A stretch of 64,000 bases of DNA from Lates calcarifer (GCF_001640805.2 NC_066838.1:8415213-8479212); one strand, 5' to 3'; counted from the first letter of the stretch, positions 38,780 through 51,859 are shown. Numbers and translations are program-made. The notes: generated by a model not told the origin, from the sequence alone.

Positions 38780-39247
38780 ATGCTTGCAGACAGACCTGAT
38801 GCATACACTAGGGGAGAGTGCATCATTGGGAGCCGCTGGAGTGGTGCTGTGGGGAGAGCTGAAATTTGCCAAGTCCAAGGTATGTGCAGTGATGTATGTG
38901 GGAAAAGCTTATTTATGTGTGTCTGTGTGTAACCTTCTCCCCTTCTCCCACCCCACCCCCAGCATCAGTGCATCCTTCTCAGAGACTACATCCAAACCGT
39001 TCTGGGTCCCCTCGTACGATCGCTGAGGTCCGACACCCATCGCTGCAGCCTGCAACTCTGCCACGGCAACGGGCGCTGCTCTAGGCAACAACTCAGCTCT
39101 GGTCACATGGTTTCTTCAGGTCTAGCTCATGACTCCTCCAGGGTCAAACATTTTCACAGCTACTTCATGTGTCAGTGCTACCCAGGATGGACTGGGCGGG
39201 AGTGTCAAGAGAAGACCATGGACAAAAACAGACGGAAGAGCAAGTAA
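36060..39247 (+). CDS. hyal3: Hyaluronidase family protein, HYAL3-like
   Basis: Glycoside hydrolase family 56. Coding exons 36060-36344, 37580-38015, 38196-38343, 38527-38647, 38790-38879 and 38963-39247 join in phase to 454 residues. The start has a full Kozak context (GCCATGG); an acceptor at 36031-36032 shows at least one upstream leader exon. Residues 1-30 are a strongly hydrophobic signal peptide or anchor. The catalytic D-x-E is present in VIDWEEW, followed by GLWGFYGFPACFN, YTGRCH and GAAGVVLWGEL. The C-terminal EGF-like segment has LCHGNGRC and CQCYPGWTGREC. YTGRCH and the GAAGVVLWG context favour HYAL3 over HYAL1/2, as does the position between naa80 and lsmem2. In humans HYAL3 activity is weak or disputed; catalytic residues here look intact. 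Confidence 0.87.
38749..38778 (+). repeat. (TG)15 next to hyal3 exon 5 acceptor
   Basis: Fifteen TG units end 11 bases before the exon at 38790 and replace most of the normal polypyrimidine tract. Confidence 0.95.
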
Positions 39248-39367
39248 CCCAAACTTTTCTGTCAGGATGTTGTCAGTCGATGTCCATGGAAATTTCAGTA
39301 GATGTGAGGTGTTCACATCATTACTCTTAATGGAGTGACAGCTTAATTAAAAAGATACATATATTTC

Positions 39368-39373
39368 AATAAA
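39368..39373 (+). promoter_or_regulatory. Candidate hyal3 polyadenylation signal
   Basis: AATAAA about 120 bases after the hyal3 stop codon. Confidence 0.6.
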
Positions 39374-40182
39374 TAAGTATGTTTGTTTACTTTTGCATAT
39401 GTTAAAAACAGGCGAAGTTCACATAAATATCTATAATACAAAAATAGACAAGAAGATCAACACATCTATTTGTTGATTTTATTTAAATTTTCTTTTAATC
39501 ACTTTGACTCTGGCACTCCATCAGCATCTCAGCACCTCCTCACAAGAAGATGTGGTTTGAACTGCACAGAGCGGTGTCATTTTACCACATGTAATGACTG
39601 GACCTGGGGACATAAAGTCTGAGTGAAAACCTTTATAAACCTAACCACTCTTTTTAAAGGACTGGAGTGTTCTTTGGTGAAAATCAGTAAACACTGACAA
39701 TGATGAACTAGATTTGAGGAAATAATAACATGATCGCACAATAGTTCATGAACAGTTACATTTTAAATAATTTAGTACCCAGTGCTAATATTTATTATGA
39801 TTTTAAGAACATGAGCACAAACAGGCTAATAAATACTTGTATGGAAAGTAATGTTGTTTGCATTAACTCAACTTTAATGATTTTTGATTAAGATCAAAGT
39901 CAGTTTTACTTTCTGACAGTCCACCACATTTTATCTGCTTATTGTTCCACGAGTTGTGCATAGTTAAATATGTGACACAGACACTTGTACTCACACAAAG
40001 TAATTGACAGCACAAAACGGAATATCTGGTACATTTTTAAAAATAGTGTGTGATTTGAGCACACTTTGTGTAAGACAGTGGGAACAATTTAAAGCCACTT
40101 GTTATTTTGAACAATTAGTTTGCTGAAAACATTATATGTGCATGCCATGTAATATTATAAGAAACCACTTCAGTCATACTGC
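39374..40182. other. Spacer between convergent hyal3 and lsmem2
   Basis: AT-rich DNA of about 0.8 kb with no coding or RNA signal that I recognise. Confidence 0.55.
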
Positions 40183-40188
40183 TTTATT
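40183..40188 (-). promoter_or_regulatory. Candidate lsmem2 polyadenylation signal
   Basis: TTTATT on the + strand is AATAAA on the minus strand, about 230 bases past the lsmem2 stop codon. Confidence 0.5.
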
Positions 40189-40416
40189 GACATGAGTTTG
40201 AGATGGGAGGTTTTCAGAAAATTCCCATCTCTTGATTAAATGGTTCTAGTAGATACATTTAATCTTGAAAACAGATTCTGATAGGTGTTTCCTCTTCAAG
40301 GAAAAATCCACTGTAAACCACAGTTTAAAGTATCTCATGTCCATATTAAAAGTGTATAGTATATGTGTTTAAGTATTCTGTACATGTGCATATTTAGTTT
40401 TCTGTGCTCATCTTCC

Positions 40417-40903
40417 TCATGTCCCTCCTCTCATTGCTGTTAAGTTGTGTCTCAGTGCCTGCAGTTCTTGGATCAGTAGTGACAGCTCTGTGGCTGCAGT
40501 CTCTTTCTCCCTCACTGCCTCAGTCAGCATCCGGATTGCGCCACCCTGCTGGACTGGAAGAGGAACAGACACAAAAAGCGTACTGTCAGTCTGTCCATCT
40601 TGGGATAAAGTAGGAAAAGGACAAATGAAAATGAATGAACATGAAATCTCACCCAAAAAGTAGAAGATGAGTAACACTGTTAGCAGGAGCAAAGTGATGA
40701 TAGCACAGCCCATGGCGTAGGCGTGTGGTGAACTGGGTGTCAACATATCCTGCAGACGGCTCTGCCACTTGCCGCTGACCGGATGGCGTCTTTGACTGAC
40801 AGCCGTCATATCACATATGTAAGGGTTTCCATTCGGGGAGGGTGTGTAAGCAGGACGAGGAGGCCTCATCCCTGAAATCATACCCAGTGGAGTCAGTCGA
40901 TGT

Positions 40904-40936
<33 letters not shown>

Positions 40937-41063
40937 TTATTGTGTTTGAGGTATGTGTGTCTTTGTGGCTGTGTATTAAGCATTTCTGTGCCTTTGTGTC
41001 TGTGCTCAAGGTGTGTGTGTATCTTTGTGACTGTATTTAGAGGATGCATTGTACCTGGGTTCA

Positions 41064-41103
<40 letters not shown>

Positions 41104-41990
41104 TTGACAGGTTATCCCTCCATCTTGGAAAGATTAAAACTATTCTGTTTAGATCTAAAAGAACATTTAAACAGACCCAAGAGTTTATAGGGTTATGAAG
41201 ATTATAGAAGTTATAGTGGGTGAAACTCTTTTTGCTTATTTTGTCTTACATATTAAGGATGTGAATTAGATCAGTATCTATCAGGTGAATCAGTTGTTTT
41301 AAAAGTTATTTTAAAGGCCAATCTAAGGATTGTATTTTCAGCCATTAAAGCCACACTGTTAAATAAATCAGCTCGACATATTCCAGCAGGACTTCTGGTT
41401 CAGGGATCACTTTGATTATGCTGCCACCCCTTGTCATGAAGGTATTGGTATCACAACTTCTGACAAACAGGTTTAAAAAACTAGATAGAATTACAATAAT
41501 GAAGAGGGCCAACTTTAGTTTATGTTATCTCTTACTTAAAATTTATTTTAAAAACTGTGCCTTACGTAATTGCCTTTCATTGATTAAATGTACTTACTGC
41601 TATCCAATAAGAAGTAGTTAAAGTAATTTGATATTATCAATATCATTTTAAGACTTTGACCTATTCAAAGTAGCCTTGAAAAGAGCGTTTCTCAGTAATT
41701 TCTAACATGATTTACATAATAACGTGAGCTCAGACCATGTAGGCCATGCTACCTTGCCATACCAAGTTATGTTTATATTTGTTGGCATGTATTGTGTGTT
41801 TAAATCACCCAACAGATTAATTCATTCATGTATTCAGAGTATGTGTGTGGATACCTTTGTGGCTGTGTTCGGGGTGTGTTCGGTGGAGATCATTGATGGA
41901 GTCCACAGAATGTAGCTCAATCTCAGTGAGATCTCTTTCGCTGACCCTGTAGAACTGAGGGGTGGTCTGGGAGGAAGGAGGCCTCGACAT
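40417..41990 (-). CDS. lsmem2: Leucine-rich single-pass membrane protein 2-like
   Basis: Three minus-strand exons (41990-41855, 40871-40653, 40553-40417) join in phase 1 to 163 residues; the human protein is close to this length. The start MSRPPSS lies in the first exon, which continues with the acidic IELHSVDSINDLHR. A single membrane helix, CAIITLLLLTVLLIFYFL, spans roughly residues 99-116. After it comes a leucine-rich amphipathic stretch (MLTEAVREKE...LSLLIQELQALRHNL) that could form a coiled coil. No signal peptide is seen. Function is not established; the mammalian gene is known mainly from muscle-biased expression. The name rests on architecture, length, and position and strand opposite hyal3 and ifrd2, as in the human 3p21.3 cluster. 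A non-coding leader exon farther upstream is possible but not found. Confidence 0.77.
40906..41101. repeat. Two (TG)n microsatellites and TG-rich DNA in lsmem2 intron
   Basis: TG runs at about 40906-40935 and 41069-41101 with TG-rich DNA between, just upstream (in lsmem2 orientation) of exon 2. In RNA sense they are CA repeats. Confidence 0.9.
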
Positions 41991-44050
41991 CTCACCTCCT
42001 CTTGAGGGAAAATTCAGGATGAGGAGATGGGTCAAGAAACTAAAACTGCAGCTCTCCACAGTATTAGCTTAAAAAAAAGGCCATGAAAGCTAACTTGTTT
42101 GTAAACTCTGAATTTCATCATAAATTTAAAAAAAAAAAAAAAAGGTTTCACTTGCATTTGTAGCCATTCTAAGACCAAGACGCAAAGCAAAAGGAATGGC
42201 TGAATGGTGATTTAATTTATTAACATCTGGCCACTGTTTATGATGTGTTAATAGTACACAGTCAGACCTGTAAAAAGCATTTCATGTCTAAGTACTTCCT
42301 GCTTGCATCATGGGTGATACGGTGGAAAATATTACAGATGTGTTTTGCCTGCACCTATCTACCTATCAGTAAATTCTATCCACAGGTTGGTAGTTGCCAT
42401 TAGGTCTATTGGATCCTAGTTTCCTGTAATCCAAATCTCAAATATCACATTGGTAATTAATATGGTGGGTTACCTAAGTAGAAGGTCGGCATGTAAGGAT
42501 GTACTGTGAGATGGAAAACAGATCAGCTTGGCTTCTATTTGAAGACAAAACAAACAAGTCATATGAGTGGCTGATTTATCAGAGTTATTATTAGAGCTGG
42601 TTGTCTGACCCATAACGGCACAATGCCACTGGAATTTGACTCAAGGGTCAAAGGACGGGACTGTCTCCTATTTAATGACTGAATGAATGAATGGATGATT
42701 AACCTGACTGTACTCAAGACACTGTAGACAAACCAGATCTTATAAGGAAATATCAGATTAACAGGCCTCTTCCCACTTACCTCCTGTCACCATGAATAAG
42801 AACTGGGTTGGATTTTATGTGTGATTCTGCTTGTTTGTTCTTGTCTGTCACTCTTCTTGTCCCAGTCTCACGCTCAGGCACTCAATTGCCAAAACATGCG
42901 TCTCCACCCACAGCAGCAGCAGTACGTTATCTAAATATCCACACACGTCATCCAGGAGCCGCTCAGTGAAAAAAAAAGTAATCCCATCGAACTCAGATTA
43001 AATCCCAACAAAAGAAAGTGATTCCACTAAAATCCTTGACGTGTCAAAACAAGGGAACCTCCAGATTTTTGCCTCAGGGTCCTGCTGTCACTGAGCAACT
43101 GTAGGACGCCCCAGTGCCACCCCCCCTCTGCTAACTATGTTTGTGTGTGTCCATGTTCCTATTTAGTCCACCCTAGCTGCCCTGCGAGAGAAGCAGAGAC
43201 ACACAGAGAGAAGGGTAATGTCTGTCAGCCCTATTACCCCCCTCGAAAACATGCTCACGCACACGCCCCACCCTGCAGGCCCTCAAAACCCAAAATAGCA
43301 GCAGGGATATGGAGGTATTATTAGTTTCTCAGAGCAAAAGATGACTCAGTGATCTGGTTGGAGGACATGAGGGGATACTTAGAGATAAAAATATACAGTG
43401 TGTGAGGATCTAGTTGGACTGGCAACCCAAGGTGCCAGTTGTGAACCATTGTCCTATACATCCCAGGCGTCACCAGCTCATGGAAAACAACAAGTGTCCA
43501 TCCATCCATTATCCAAAAACAGTATCCTAAAACAAAACAAAGAAGTAGTGAATGTCATTAAGCATTAGAATTATGATAGCATTATTAGTTGATGTAGTAA
43601 TTAAGGACTTTTTGATCTTATAATTAGGCCCTGGATTTGGGATTATGCCCTCCTAACTGTTTGACCCAGTTCAGCTTTATCAGCCACAGTACTCCTGTAC
43701 TGCATTAATAATACCAAACTAACGCACATCGCCACCATGGACCTAAAATGACTTTAGAATCTAGAGGAGGAGGCACCTCTTATTTGCACCACATGGACCC
43801 CTGCAGGGCGAACAGACTAATCAACTACGTTTCCCACAAGCCCTTGCGCCCTCCTTCAATCGCTGCCGCTGCAAGTGTTTTTGGCCAGGAAAGCAGGAAT
43901 TCCACAGACTGGAGTCCAAAGAGTTTAGTAACACAGCGGAAGTGTTACCCTGGAAGGTGGAGCACCGAGTGTGTGTGTGCGTGTAAGTGTGTGTGTGTGT
44001 GTGTGAGTGAGTGAGTGAGTGAGAGAGACTTCAGCGGGGACTCAGGTGGC
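41991..44050. other. Divergent spacer between lsmem2 and amt
   Basis: About 2 kb. The left part is AT-rich with a poly-A run at 42128-42143. From about 43850 it becomes CpG-richer, as expected for the amt promoter, and ends in GT/GA repeats (43990-44026) inside the probable amt leader. It may hold an lsmem2 leader exon, which I could not locate. Confidence 0.5.
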
Positions 44051-47000
44051 ATGATGTGGACTCGCGTGCTGGTCGGAGTTGGGGTTTCGGGGCTCGGGGT
44101 GTCGGGGCTCGGGCTGCGGGCTTCCAGAGACGGCGTGCTGCGTGTCGCTGGAGCTGGATGTGCCGGGAGGAGGCAGCAGCAGAGACAGGCTTCAAGTGCA
44201 GAGGTTAGTGAACCACGAAGTGTCGCTGCGTGGTTTAACGTCTAGGGCTACAAGTTATCCAAAGTACTTTGCCTTAGTTTGGGTAAAGCAGGTCAATCCC
44301 TGTTTTCTGACTGGATTATGATGAAATAAACACGCATTTTGTGGGCAAGCATTGTATCTGTGGTCAGAGTTGAATCTTCAACAATCTCACCCTTTAAGTT
44401 TATAGGATACAGGGTGTTGGAGCTATTTTCATATTTCAGCTGCAGTCCAGAAAACCACAGAGTGAATGGCTCTGATAGTGTCACTGTGTATTACAGCTAT
44501 AACATCAGAGTGTTACAGCAGCAGTCAGCTCATGTAGACATAATGTACATCTGTCCCAGCAGACTGTCGTCCCCCCTCTCTCCGCCTGCCTCGCTCCACT
44601 GAGCTGCACAAGATGATTTTATTAAAACCACGAGTGACTGACTCCACAGTACAGTCAGCACTGCCTGAGCCTCTGCTTACTTAATGTGAAGGCTTTGAAG
44701 TGTGGCTTTGCCCTGTGCTGAAACTCATTCATTCAGTCGTTTGCTGCACATTCAACAAAATTCCTGCTAAGGAGTTTATGAATGAAATAATCTAACAGTC
44801 AAAATATACAATCTATATACTACATCAAATCCTTTTAATGCCTAAATTATCAGTCAAACGTAATGTATCAGCTGAGATTTATCTTTGAATGTTGCACAAG
44901 GCAAAAGGGGCAAAAAGACTAAAGTCCTAACCATGTGGATTGCCCTAATCTGTAGTAATTTATTAAGTGTGTGTGTCCATGTGTGTGTATGTGTGTATAT
45001 TACAACTCTCCACACTCCAACCCATAATGCACTGCTGCTGCTGCTACACTGATAAGCCCCCTTTGCAGGACGGTTCAAAGGTCAGAAGTTAGAGTATAAA
45101 GAACAGAACATGGGGGTGTAGAAAAAATATGAGTAGGAAATCACTGACTGATCAGAATATGAAGTGGGCTGTATATTTTACAAATATGTGTTTTTATGTC
45201 CCTCATTATTTGCATCACACTGTTATAGAATAACCAGTTTTATCAGTCTGACCTCCAAAAATTTGATCAGATCTCTTTGGGGAATATGCTGGATTGCTTT
45301 ATGGCACTAAATAGAGATACTTCCTTCACCTCCAGAGTATACATAAAGCACTGTTACTCAAAAAAGACACATATAATAAATAGATAATAACAAATAAATC
45401 ATATTAGAAAAAAGCCAAGTCTTTCTAAACATGCTTATTATTCTCATGCAGTTCAGTCACTGTATTTACACTTTGGAACTTGGATTCCCTGCGTCTCTAT
45501 TATTGTGTACACTCAGTGTAGTGTTTTAATTTCCCCAGGCAACCTTGAAGAAGACTCCACTGTTTGACTTCCACAGACAGCATGGGGGAAAGATGGTGGA
45601 GTTTGCAGGCTGGAGTATGCCTGTCCAGTACAAAGACAGTCACATCGCCTCACACATGCACACCAGAGAGCACTGCTCCATCTTCGACGTCAGCCACATG
45701 CTGCAGGTGAGACTAGTGTAAACCGACACACACAGACAGACACATGCACCTCTGAACATGGGTTAGCACATACACACATGCTAACTTAGATACTCTATCA
45801 GACAGTTTTTCTTTTTTAATTCATGACCCAACCCACCAGAAAACTATCACTGTTTCTATATTTATTAATCCTATTGTTTTTTACTATCAGACCAAAGTCC
45901 ATGGCAGAGACAGGGTGAAGTTCATGGAGTCTCTGGTGGTTGCAGATATTGCAGAACTCAAGGACAACCAGGTGAGATGAAGGATTGTTTCACCATGAAC
46001 CTGCGTCAACTGATTATTTTGTCCACTTGGGGTCAGTGGAAACAAGCTGTGAACATAACACTGATATACAGTATTATCATCTTTTAAGATGATATTGTGA
46101 ACTTGTTAGAAAACAGTATTTACTTCTCCTTTTAGCTCTTTCACTGTCTCCACTATATCTGTCTCTATATCTGCTAAATGCTCCAATATTTTCACCATGT
46201 TGTCGCTATCTTTGTCTACAGTCTGGTCTTGTCACTTGCAAATTCTTCATGCAAATTTGTTCACAGATTCTTGTTTATCCACCCTGTGTGTTGAGCTGCA
46301 TTTATTTATTTATTTATTTTTTTTACCCCTCCCAGGGTACGTTGTCCCTCTTCACCAATGAGAAAGGAGGAATTATTGATGACCTCATAGTGACAAAGAC
46401 AGACCAGGGCTACCTCTACGTGGTCTCCAATGCTGGCTGTGCCGACAAGGACTCAGCTCATATGAAGGTAAATACAGACAAAAAGTGAATGTAGACAGAT
46501 ACAGTAGGTCTGGAGTCAGGTAGACTGATAGAAAGTGTTTGATGTGTGTGTGTGTGTGTGTCTGTGTGTCTCTGTGTGTGTGTTTTGCCTGTAGGCCAGA
46601 CTGGCAGAGTTCAAAGCTGCAGGTTGTGATGTGGATCTGGAGTTTCTTGATGAAGCGCTGATTGCTCTGCAAGGTAAAATATCCTGTGGGCCTTCCATTT
46701 ACTTTCTCACTCTTTGACTCCTTTCTTAACTGTTTGACCTCCTGTGTGCATGTCCTCCATCCTCCATGTCTTAGATTATGTAGATAATTAATTAGCTGTG
46801 TGTTTTCAGGCCCGTCCATGTCTGGGGTGCTCCAACAGGGGCTTAAGGAGGACCTCAGTAAGCTAACCTTCATGACCTCCACCCTGGCCACTGTGTTTGG
46901 TGTCCCTGACTGCAGGGTCACTCGATGTGGATACACTGGAGAGGATGGAGTGGAGGTAAGGCTCTTTCTTCTTTTTGTTGTTTGACATTGGACTAAAGCA

Positions 47001-50000
47001 AAGATAAAAATTCATTTTAAGATAATTTCACAGATTATAACATGCACACATTATGTGCACAGTTTTGCTCAGGCCATTCCAAAATCTCATTTATTGTGTT
47101 TAAAATGGACATTTATTGACCAGGGACACAGAAAATATTTGTCCCTAATGTGTGGCAGAGGTCACCTCCAGTCAACAATTTAACCATGGTTCTAAATCTG
47201 CATGCTAGATACAGTGCATTAACCAGGAAGTAACCAGCCTTGTATGTGTTCCCAATGATTTTGTATATCAGGACACTTAGTCTTTTATTATTGATTACTT
47301 ACAATATAGGCTCTATGGGCTAGCAGCTCTGCAAGTTTGTACTGTAGGTAAATGTTAACAATGACAATGCAAACATGCTGATTTTTAGCAGGTGTAATTT
47401 TTTACAACGTTTACTATCTTAGTATCGCATTTTAGCATACTAACATTTGCTAAGTAGCACCAAATACAAATTATAGCTGTGATTGTTGGGAATGTCATTA
47501 ATTTTGCATTTATCAAAGTATTGGACAAATAAAATGTTTGACCTGATGATTGCACTAGATAAAAAGTTATGATTACTACAGCAGTCCATCCAATAGTTGT
47601 TGAAATATTTCAGTCTGGACCAAAATGGTGGACTAGCCAACCAACTGGCAGACATTGCCATCCTCAAAGCCAGAGCTTTATTAGCCATGGTGCTTGTGTA
47701 GCTAATAAAAAAGTCTAATGTGTAATCACTTTATGTCTAGAAAGACCAGTCAGCTAATGTTTATTTTCATTATCAATTAGTCTACTGATTATTTTATACT
47801 TGATCATCTTTTTGTCTATAAAATGTCAGACAATAGTGAAAAATATATTTTGCCCTTAGACAGTCTAAAAAAAATAACAATACTGAATTTACCATCATGT
47901 ATGACAAAGAAAAGCATATGATCCTCACATTTGAGAAGGTATTTTTAAGGCTTTTTTTTTGCTGAAATGACGATTAATTCATTAAAATGGTTGATGATCA
48001 CTTATTTGACTCATTGTTGGATCTCCAATGAAAACATAATGATTGTGTTCATTTGTGTCTGGTTATTAACCTGTGATTTACATGGCCAAAATTTGGTGCA
48101 CAGTATTACACACAGACCTGAAGTCACAAAGCTGTGTTCAGCTCTGGTCAAATTTAGTTTTTCTCTCTAGTATTTAGCCACATTAACCTTAGTCCCTTAT
48201 GTTGTTAACCCGTTAACATAGTGATATATCCCTTGATAACACTGTTAAACACTCTCCTAGTATTCTGTTTGCGACAAAGCTGCTGCTTGGTTCCATGTTA
48301 ATAGTTTACTACATTAATTTCTTCTTCTTCACACTCTATCTGCCCACTCTGCTGGACCTCTGTATACAACATGATGGATGTGGGCTGGTCCCTCTGTCTA
48401 ACATAGGGATAGTGGGAGTTTGCTTCTTTTTTATCTTACTTTTTTTTCATACACACACACTCATAACACAATCGCTTGACTCACTATATGTTTTTATCTC
48501 ATGAATGCTTGAAATTTAATTTTTAAATTAAAATAAATAAATAAATAAAACAGTGCAGTGATTTCATTTAAAAATAGACCATCATTATTTGTTTCCATCA
48601 TATGTTAAATACTAACATATCCTCATGTGTTTTTCTTTCAGTGCTGATGAGTTAAAATGTGCTGTTTCCACTTCATAGTTTGCATTAAAGCTACCTGGTG
48701 TCTCTGTGTCTCAGATTTCTGTCCCTCGGTCCAGAGTGGTGGAGCTGACAGAGAAGCTGCTCGCTAACAGTGAGGTGAAGCTGGCTGGTCTGGGCTCCAG
48801 GGACAGCCTGAGGCTTGAAGCTGGGCTTTGTCTCTATGGCAACGACATAGATGAGACCACCACACCTGTGGAGGCCACCCTAGTCTGGACCATAGGTCTG
48901 GTTTTTGTGTCACTTATGTATATGTGTATTTTTATCATTTACTTTTCTCCAACCAGTTTGGTTTTTGTATAAGGTTGTGGTGAAATATGTGATTTTAAAA
49001 CACATAAATCTCTTTGGACTTATTTGTGAAGTATACAGTTACCCTTGACTCAGACTCACATGTATACATGTAGAGGTCAATTAGAGACATGTGGTCCAAA
49101 GAGACTGAGGGTGGCTGAAATGGTTTGAACTGTTTTTTCTTTCAATGATTCAGTAACTTCATTATGTATTTTAGGATGTAAATGTTGTTCATATTCCCTG
49201 TACATTAAGATTTAAATCACTCTCCTTCTTGGTAAATAACACTACTTACTTACTGTACTTTAGTCCTGTTAAGTGAATTAACTCCATAGTTTTTTCACAT
49301 GCAGGAAAGCGTCGGCGTCAGACGAAGGATTTCCCTGGTGCTGACATCATCATACCCCAGATCAAAGCCAAGACAGCCAGGAAGAGAATCGGTCTGGTGT
49401 CCACCGGCCCCCCCGTCAGACAACACACACCCATTCTCAGCCCTGAAGGAAAGGTCATAGGTGAGGAGTGGTGGATTGGAGAGAGCCGTGCTTCATCTGT
49501 ATTTTACTTGACAGTGTTGCAAGCAACACTATATGCAATATGTTCACCATTTTTCTATATAGTCATAACTTACACTGAAACAACTGCACAACCAAACCCA
49601 AATGTGAAGCGCCACCACTGTAAAAAAAGATTTTAGATATGAAGCCACTATGAGCAGAGTTTGTACATTCTGTGTGCCACACTGTGTTTTATTATCCTAC
49701 TATTAGAGGTCGCTACAGCTTGGAAGTGGTCAGTGTTGTTTGACATCAAACATGACATTACCATGTCAGTGTGATGAGTATCATTTTTTTTCTTACATGT
49801 TGTCATGTTATTTTTCATGTATAAACCATATTGTGATATATTGAAAGAAATCCTCTTGGTTTCAAGCCATATTACCAGTCCTGGCATTTAGTGGAAAGAA
49901 GGAATAAAAGCAGTTAATAACTGACTGAATGAATTAATTAATTGAATTTCCAAGCAAACTAAAAAAAAGTAGATAAACAGGTCAGTCTGTGCCGAATAGT

Positions 50001-50268
50001 ACCAACACAATCTTCCATAAAAAGATTTTATTCTGCATTTCTCTGAAAATGTAGCCAGACAGGAAAGATTTATTGATTTCTGTTTTATTTAGGTGAGGTG
50101 ACCAGCGGCTGCCCGTCTCCCTGCCTGAAAAAGAACGTTGCCATGGGTTACGTGGATGCCGCATTCTCCAAGAACGGAACAGCCATCCAGGTCGAAGTCA
50201 GGAAGAAAGCAGTGGCGGCCACCGTCAGCAAGATGCCCTTCGTCCCCACCAACTACTACTCTGGATAG
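44051..50268 (+). CDS. amt: Aminomethyltransferase, mitochondrial (glycine cleavage T-protein)
   Basis: In the glycine cleavage system it moves the aminomethyl group from lipoylated H-protein to tetrahydrofolate, giving methylene-THF and ammonia in the mitochondrial matrix. Nine exons: 44051-44203, 45539-45706, 45891-45971, 46336-46467, 46595-46673, 46810-46955, 48715-48895, 49305-49460, 50093-50268. All junctions are GT-AG and in phase, giving 423 residues (human 403). Exon 1 is an Arg/Gly-rich, acid-free targeting sequence. Family marks include [28 protein letters not shown] with the conserved Asp, [59 protein letters not shown] and the C-terminal [10 protein letters not shown]. Two adjacent ATGs (44051 and 44054) could start it. 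Nothing suggests inactivation. Confidence 0.97.
47315..47692. repeat. Dispersed fish repeat in amt intron 6
   Basis: This stretch has the diagnostic succession of a very common percomorph repeat: TAACATTTGCTAAGTAGCAC, GGGAATGTCATTA, AAAGTATTGGACAAAT, TTTGACCTGATGATTGC, then CCATCCAATAGTTGTTGA. The class of the element is not clear from this copy. The minus-strand frame at 47440-47688 lies inside it and is not a gene. Confidence 0.6.
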
Positions 50269-50683
50269 GAGGGACACACACACACACAAACACACATGCA
50301 CACTACACTAACACTGGAACATTCCCCCACTCTGCCCCTTGTTTATCAATGCTGCCCCCTTCTGTTGCCTCCACACATGCAACACCAATGTAAGACTAAA
50401 AAGTCCTCTGAGAGAGAAAAATTCCAAATTATAAACTGTAATCCAATATAACCTGATCACAGATCAGTCACAGTCACTTTCATGGAGAGTTTGTATCACC
50501 CAGACACTGAGACACAAGGTAAGTGTAGGTGCATTTACTTTGTGCAGGACATTTTAAACAGAAGACTGTCACACTACATACAGTCAGTCAGTGTTCTACT
50601 GTGTGTTTATGAAATGCAGTGTATAGCAACATGGTTTCACCTGTGGATGGATGTGTAGAAAATGGTGAGCAATTTATAGATGG

Positions 50684-50689
50684 AATAAA
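50684..50689 (+). promoter_or_regulatory. Candidate amt polyadenylation signal
   Basis: AATAAA about 415 bases after the stop; another lies at 51507-51512. Which one is used cannot be told from sequence. Confidence 0.4.
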
Positions 50690-51840
50690 TAATGAGCAGT
50701 ATTACTGAGTCTGAGAATGAATGTATGCCAACAGTATGGAGCCTAGATGCTCTGTTAACATGGTTCCTACACCAAGTTAAGTTTTTCTGTTTTGTAAGAG
50801 AATCACAGGTTAAACTGAATCAACATACTGCACTTTCAGCAAGAATGAAAAACTGGGGCTGTGTGGATCCATTAAACACTGGTATTTAATTAACTTTTTA
50901 GGTTTTTAGAGTATAGGGTTTTCTAATGAAACATATCATTTTCATCTGTCACTGCTGGACCAAAACAAAACAAAAATCCAAATGGTTGCTATGATGTTAA
51001 ATCAGTACGTGTCTGCATTTTTGTTTTTTAAGGTCTTTTAAATACCACGGAGCCAAATTTCAGTTAATCTTATTGTTAGTTGTAGAGAACTTGATTAAGG
51101 AGGTCAAACAGGGCCAGCTGACAACCCTTTCAACACAAAATTCCTACCTGATATGACCTGATTAACGCAAACATGTGAGTCCAGTTTGTGGAAGTGGAAG
51201 TTTTGTGTTAGCAGAGCAGATTTTCTCATTAGGACCTTGTTTTGGAGGGATTTTTTGGGACTGATCTCCTCATCAGACAAACCTGACCAGTTTCTAAGAC
51301 TAGTATAACATGTTGAACCTTAAGTTTACACTACATATGGTACATTGATAGTCTAACTTTAAAAGTTAATTGTCATTATGTGTGCTCTGTCTGACTACTG
51401 ATGAAATGTAATTTCTGCATTAAACTAGGACTTTTTGTTGAGCTTTGTATGTCTTATTTTATTAAAATAATATCATACTAAATCTAGATTAGAAAATATT
51501 CTCTTTAATAAAGGCAGTTGACCATCTTTTTTTAAAATAATGTATAAATGTTGACTATTCATTAAAAAAATCTTCTTAACATTACTGTTGTCACTCAGTC
51601 TGGCAATCTCTTGTTTTTTTGTTTTTTTTAAGTCTTAACTCTGGCTTTTGTTTTGTCTCATAATTTTGATTTTGCACTAAATCATTCTTAATGGCTGGCA
51701 ATCCCGATTTGAATGGTAGCATTCTGATATATTTCGAAAAAGTACGAAAACGCCTACAATTGTTACTGTATTTTCTATATGTTGACATTTTATTCGACTC
51801 ACACAAATCTGACAACCCTGCATAATGACACGACTCTCAC
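50690..51840. other. Spacer between amt and ifrd2
   Basis: AT-rich DNA, possibly including a longer amt 3' UTR. No gene or RNA motif recognised. Confidence 0.5.
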
Positions 51841-51859
51841 TCACAGCCAGGTTCATGAG

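Noticed and set aside
40417..40881. Single-exon 154-residue minus-strand protein
   Set aside because: It reads through an intron; removing 40554-40652 by GT-AG joins the membrane helix to the leucine-rich tail in phase and fits lsmem2.
43288..43300. CArG/MEF2-like CCAAAATAGC as an lsmem2 muscle enhancer
   Set aside because: Imperfect match to either consensus, and such short AT-rich motifs occur by chance in this DNA.
47440..47688. 82-residue minus-strand frame in amt intron 6
   Set aside because: It lies inside a dispersed fish repeat.
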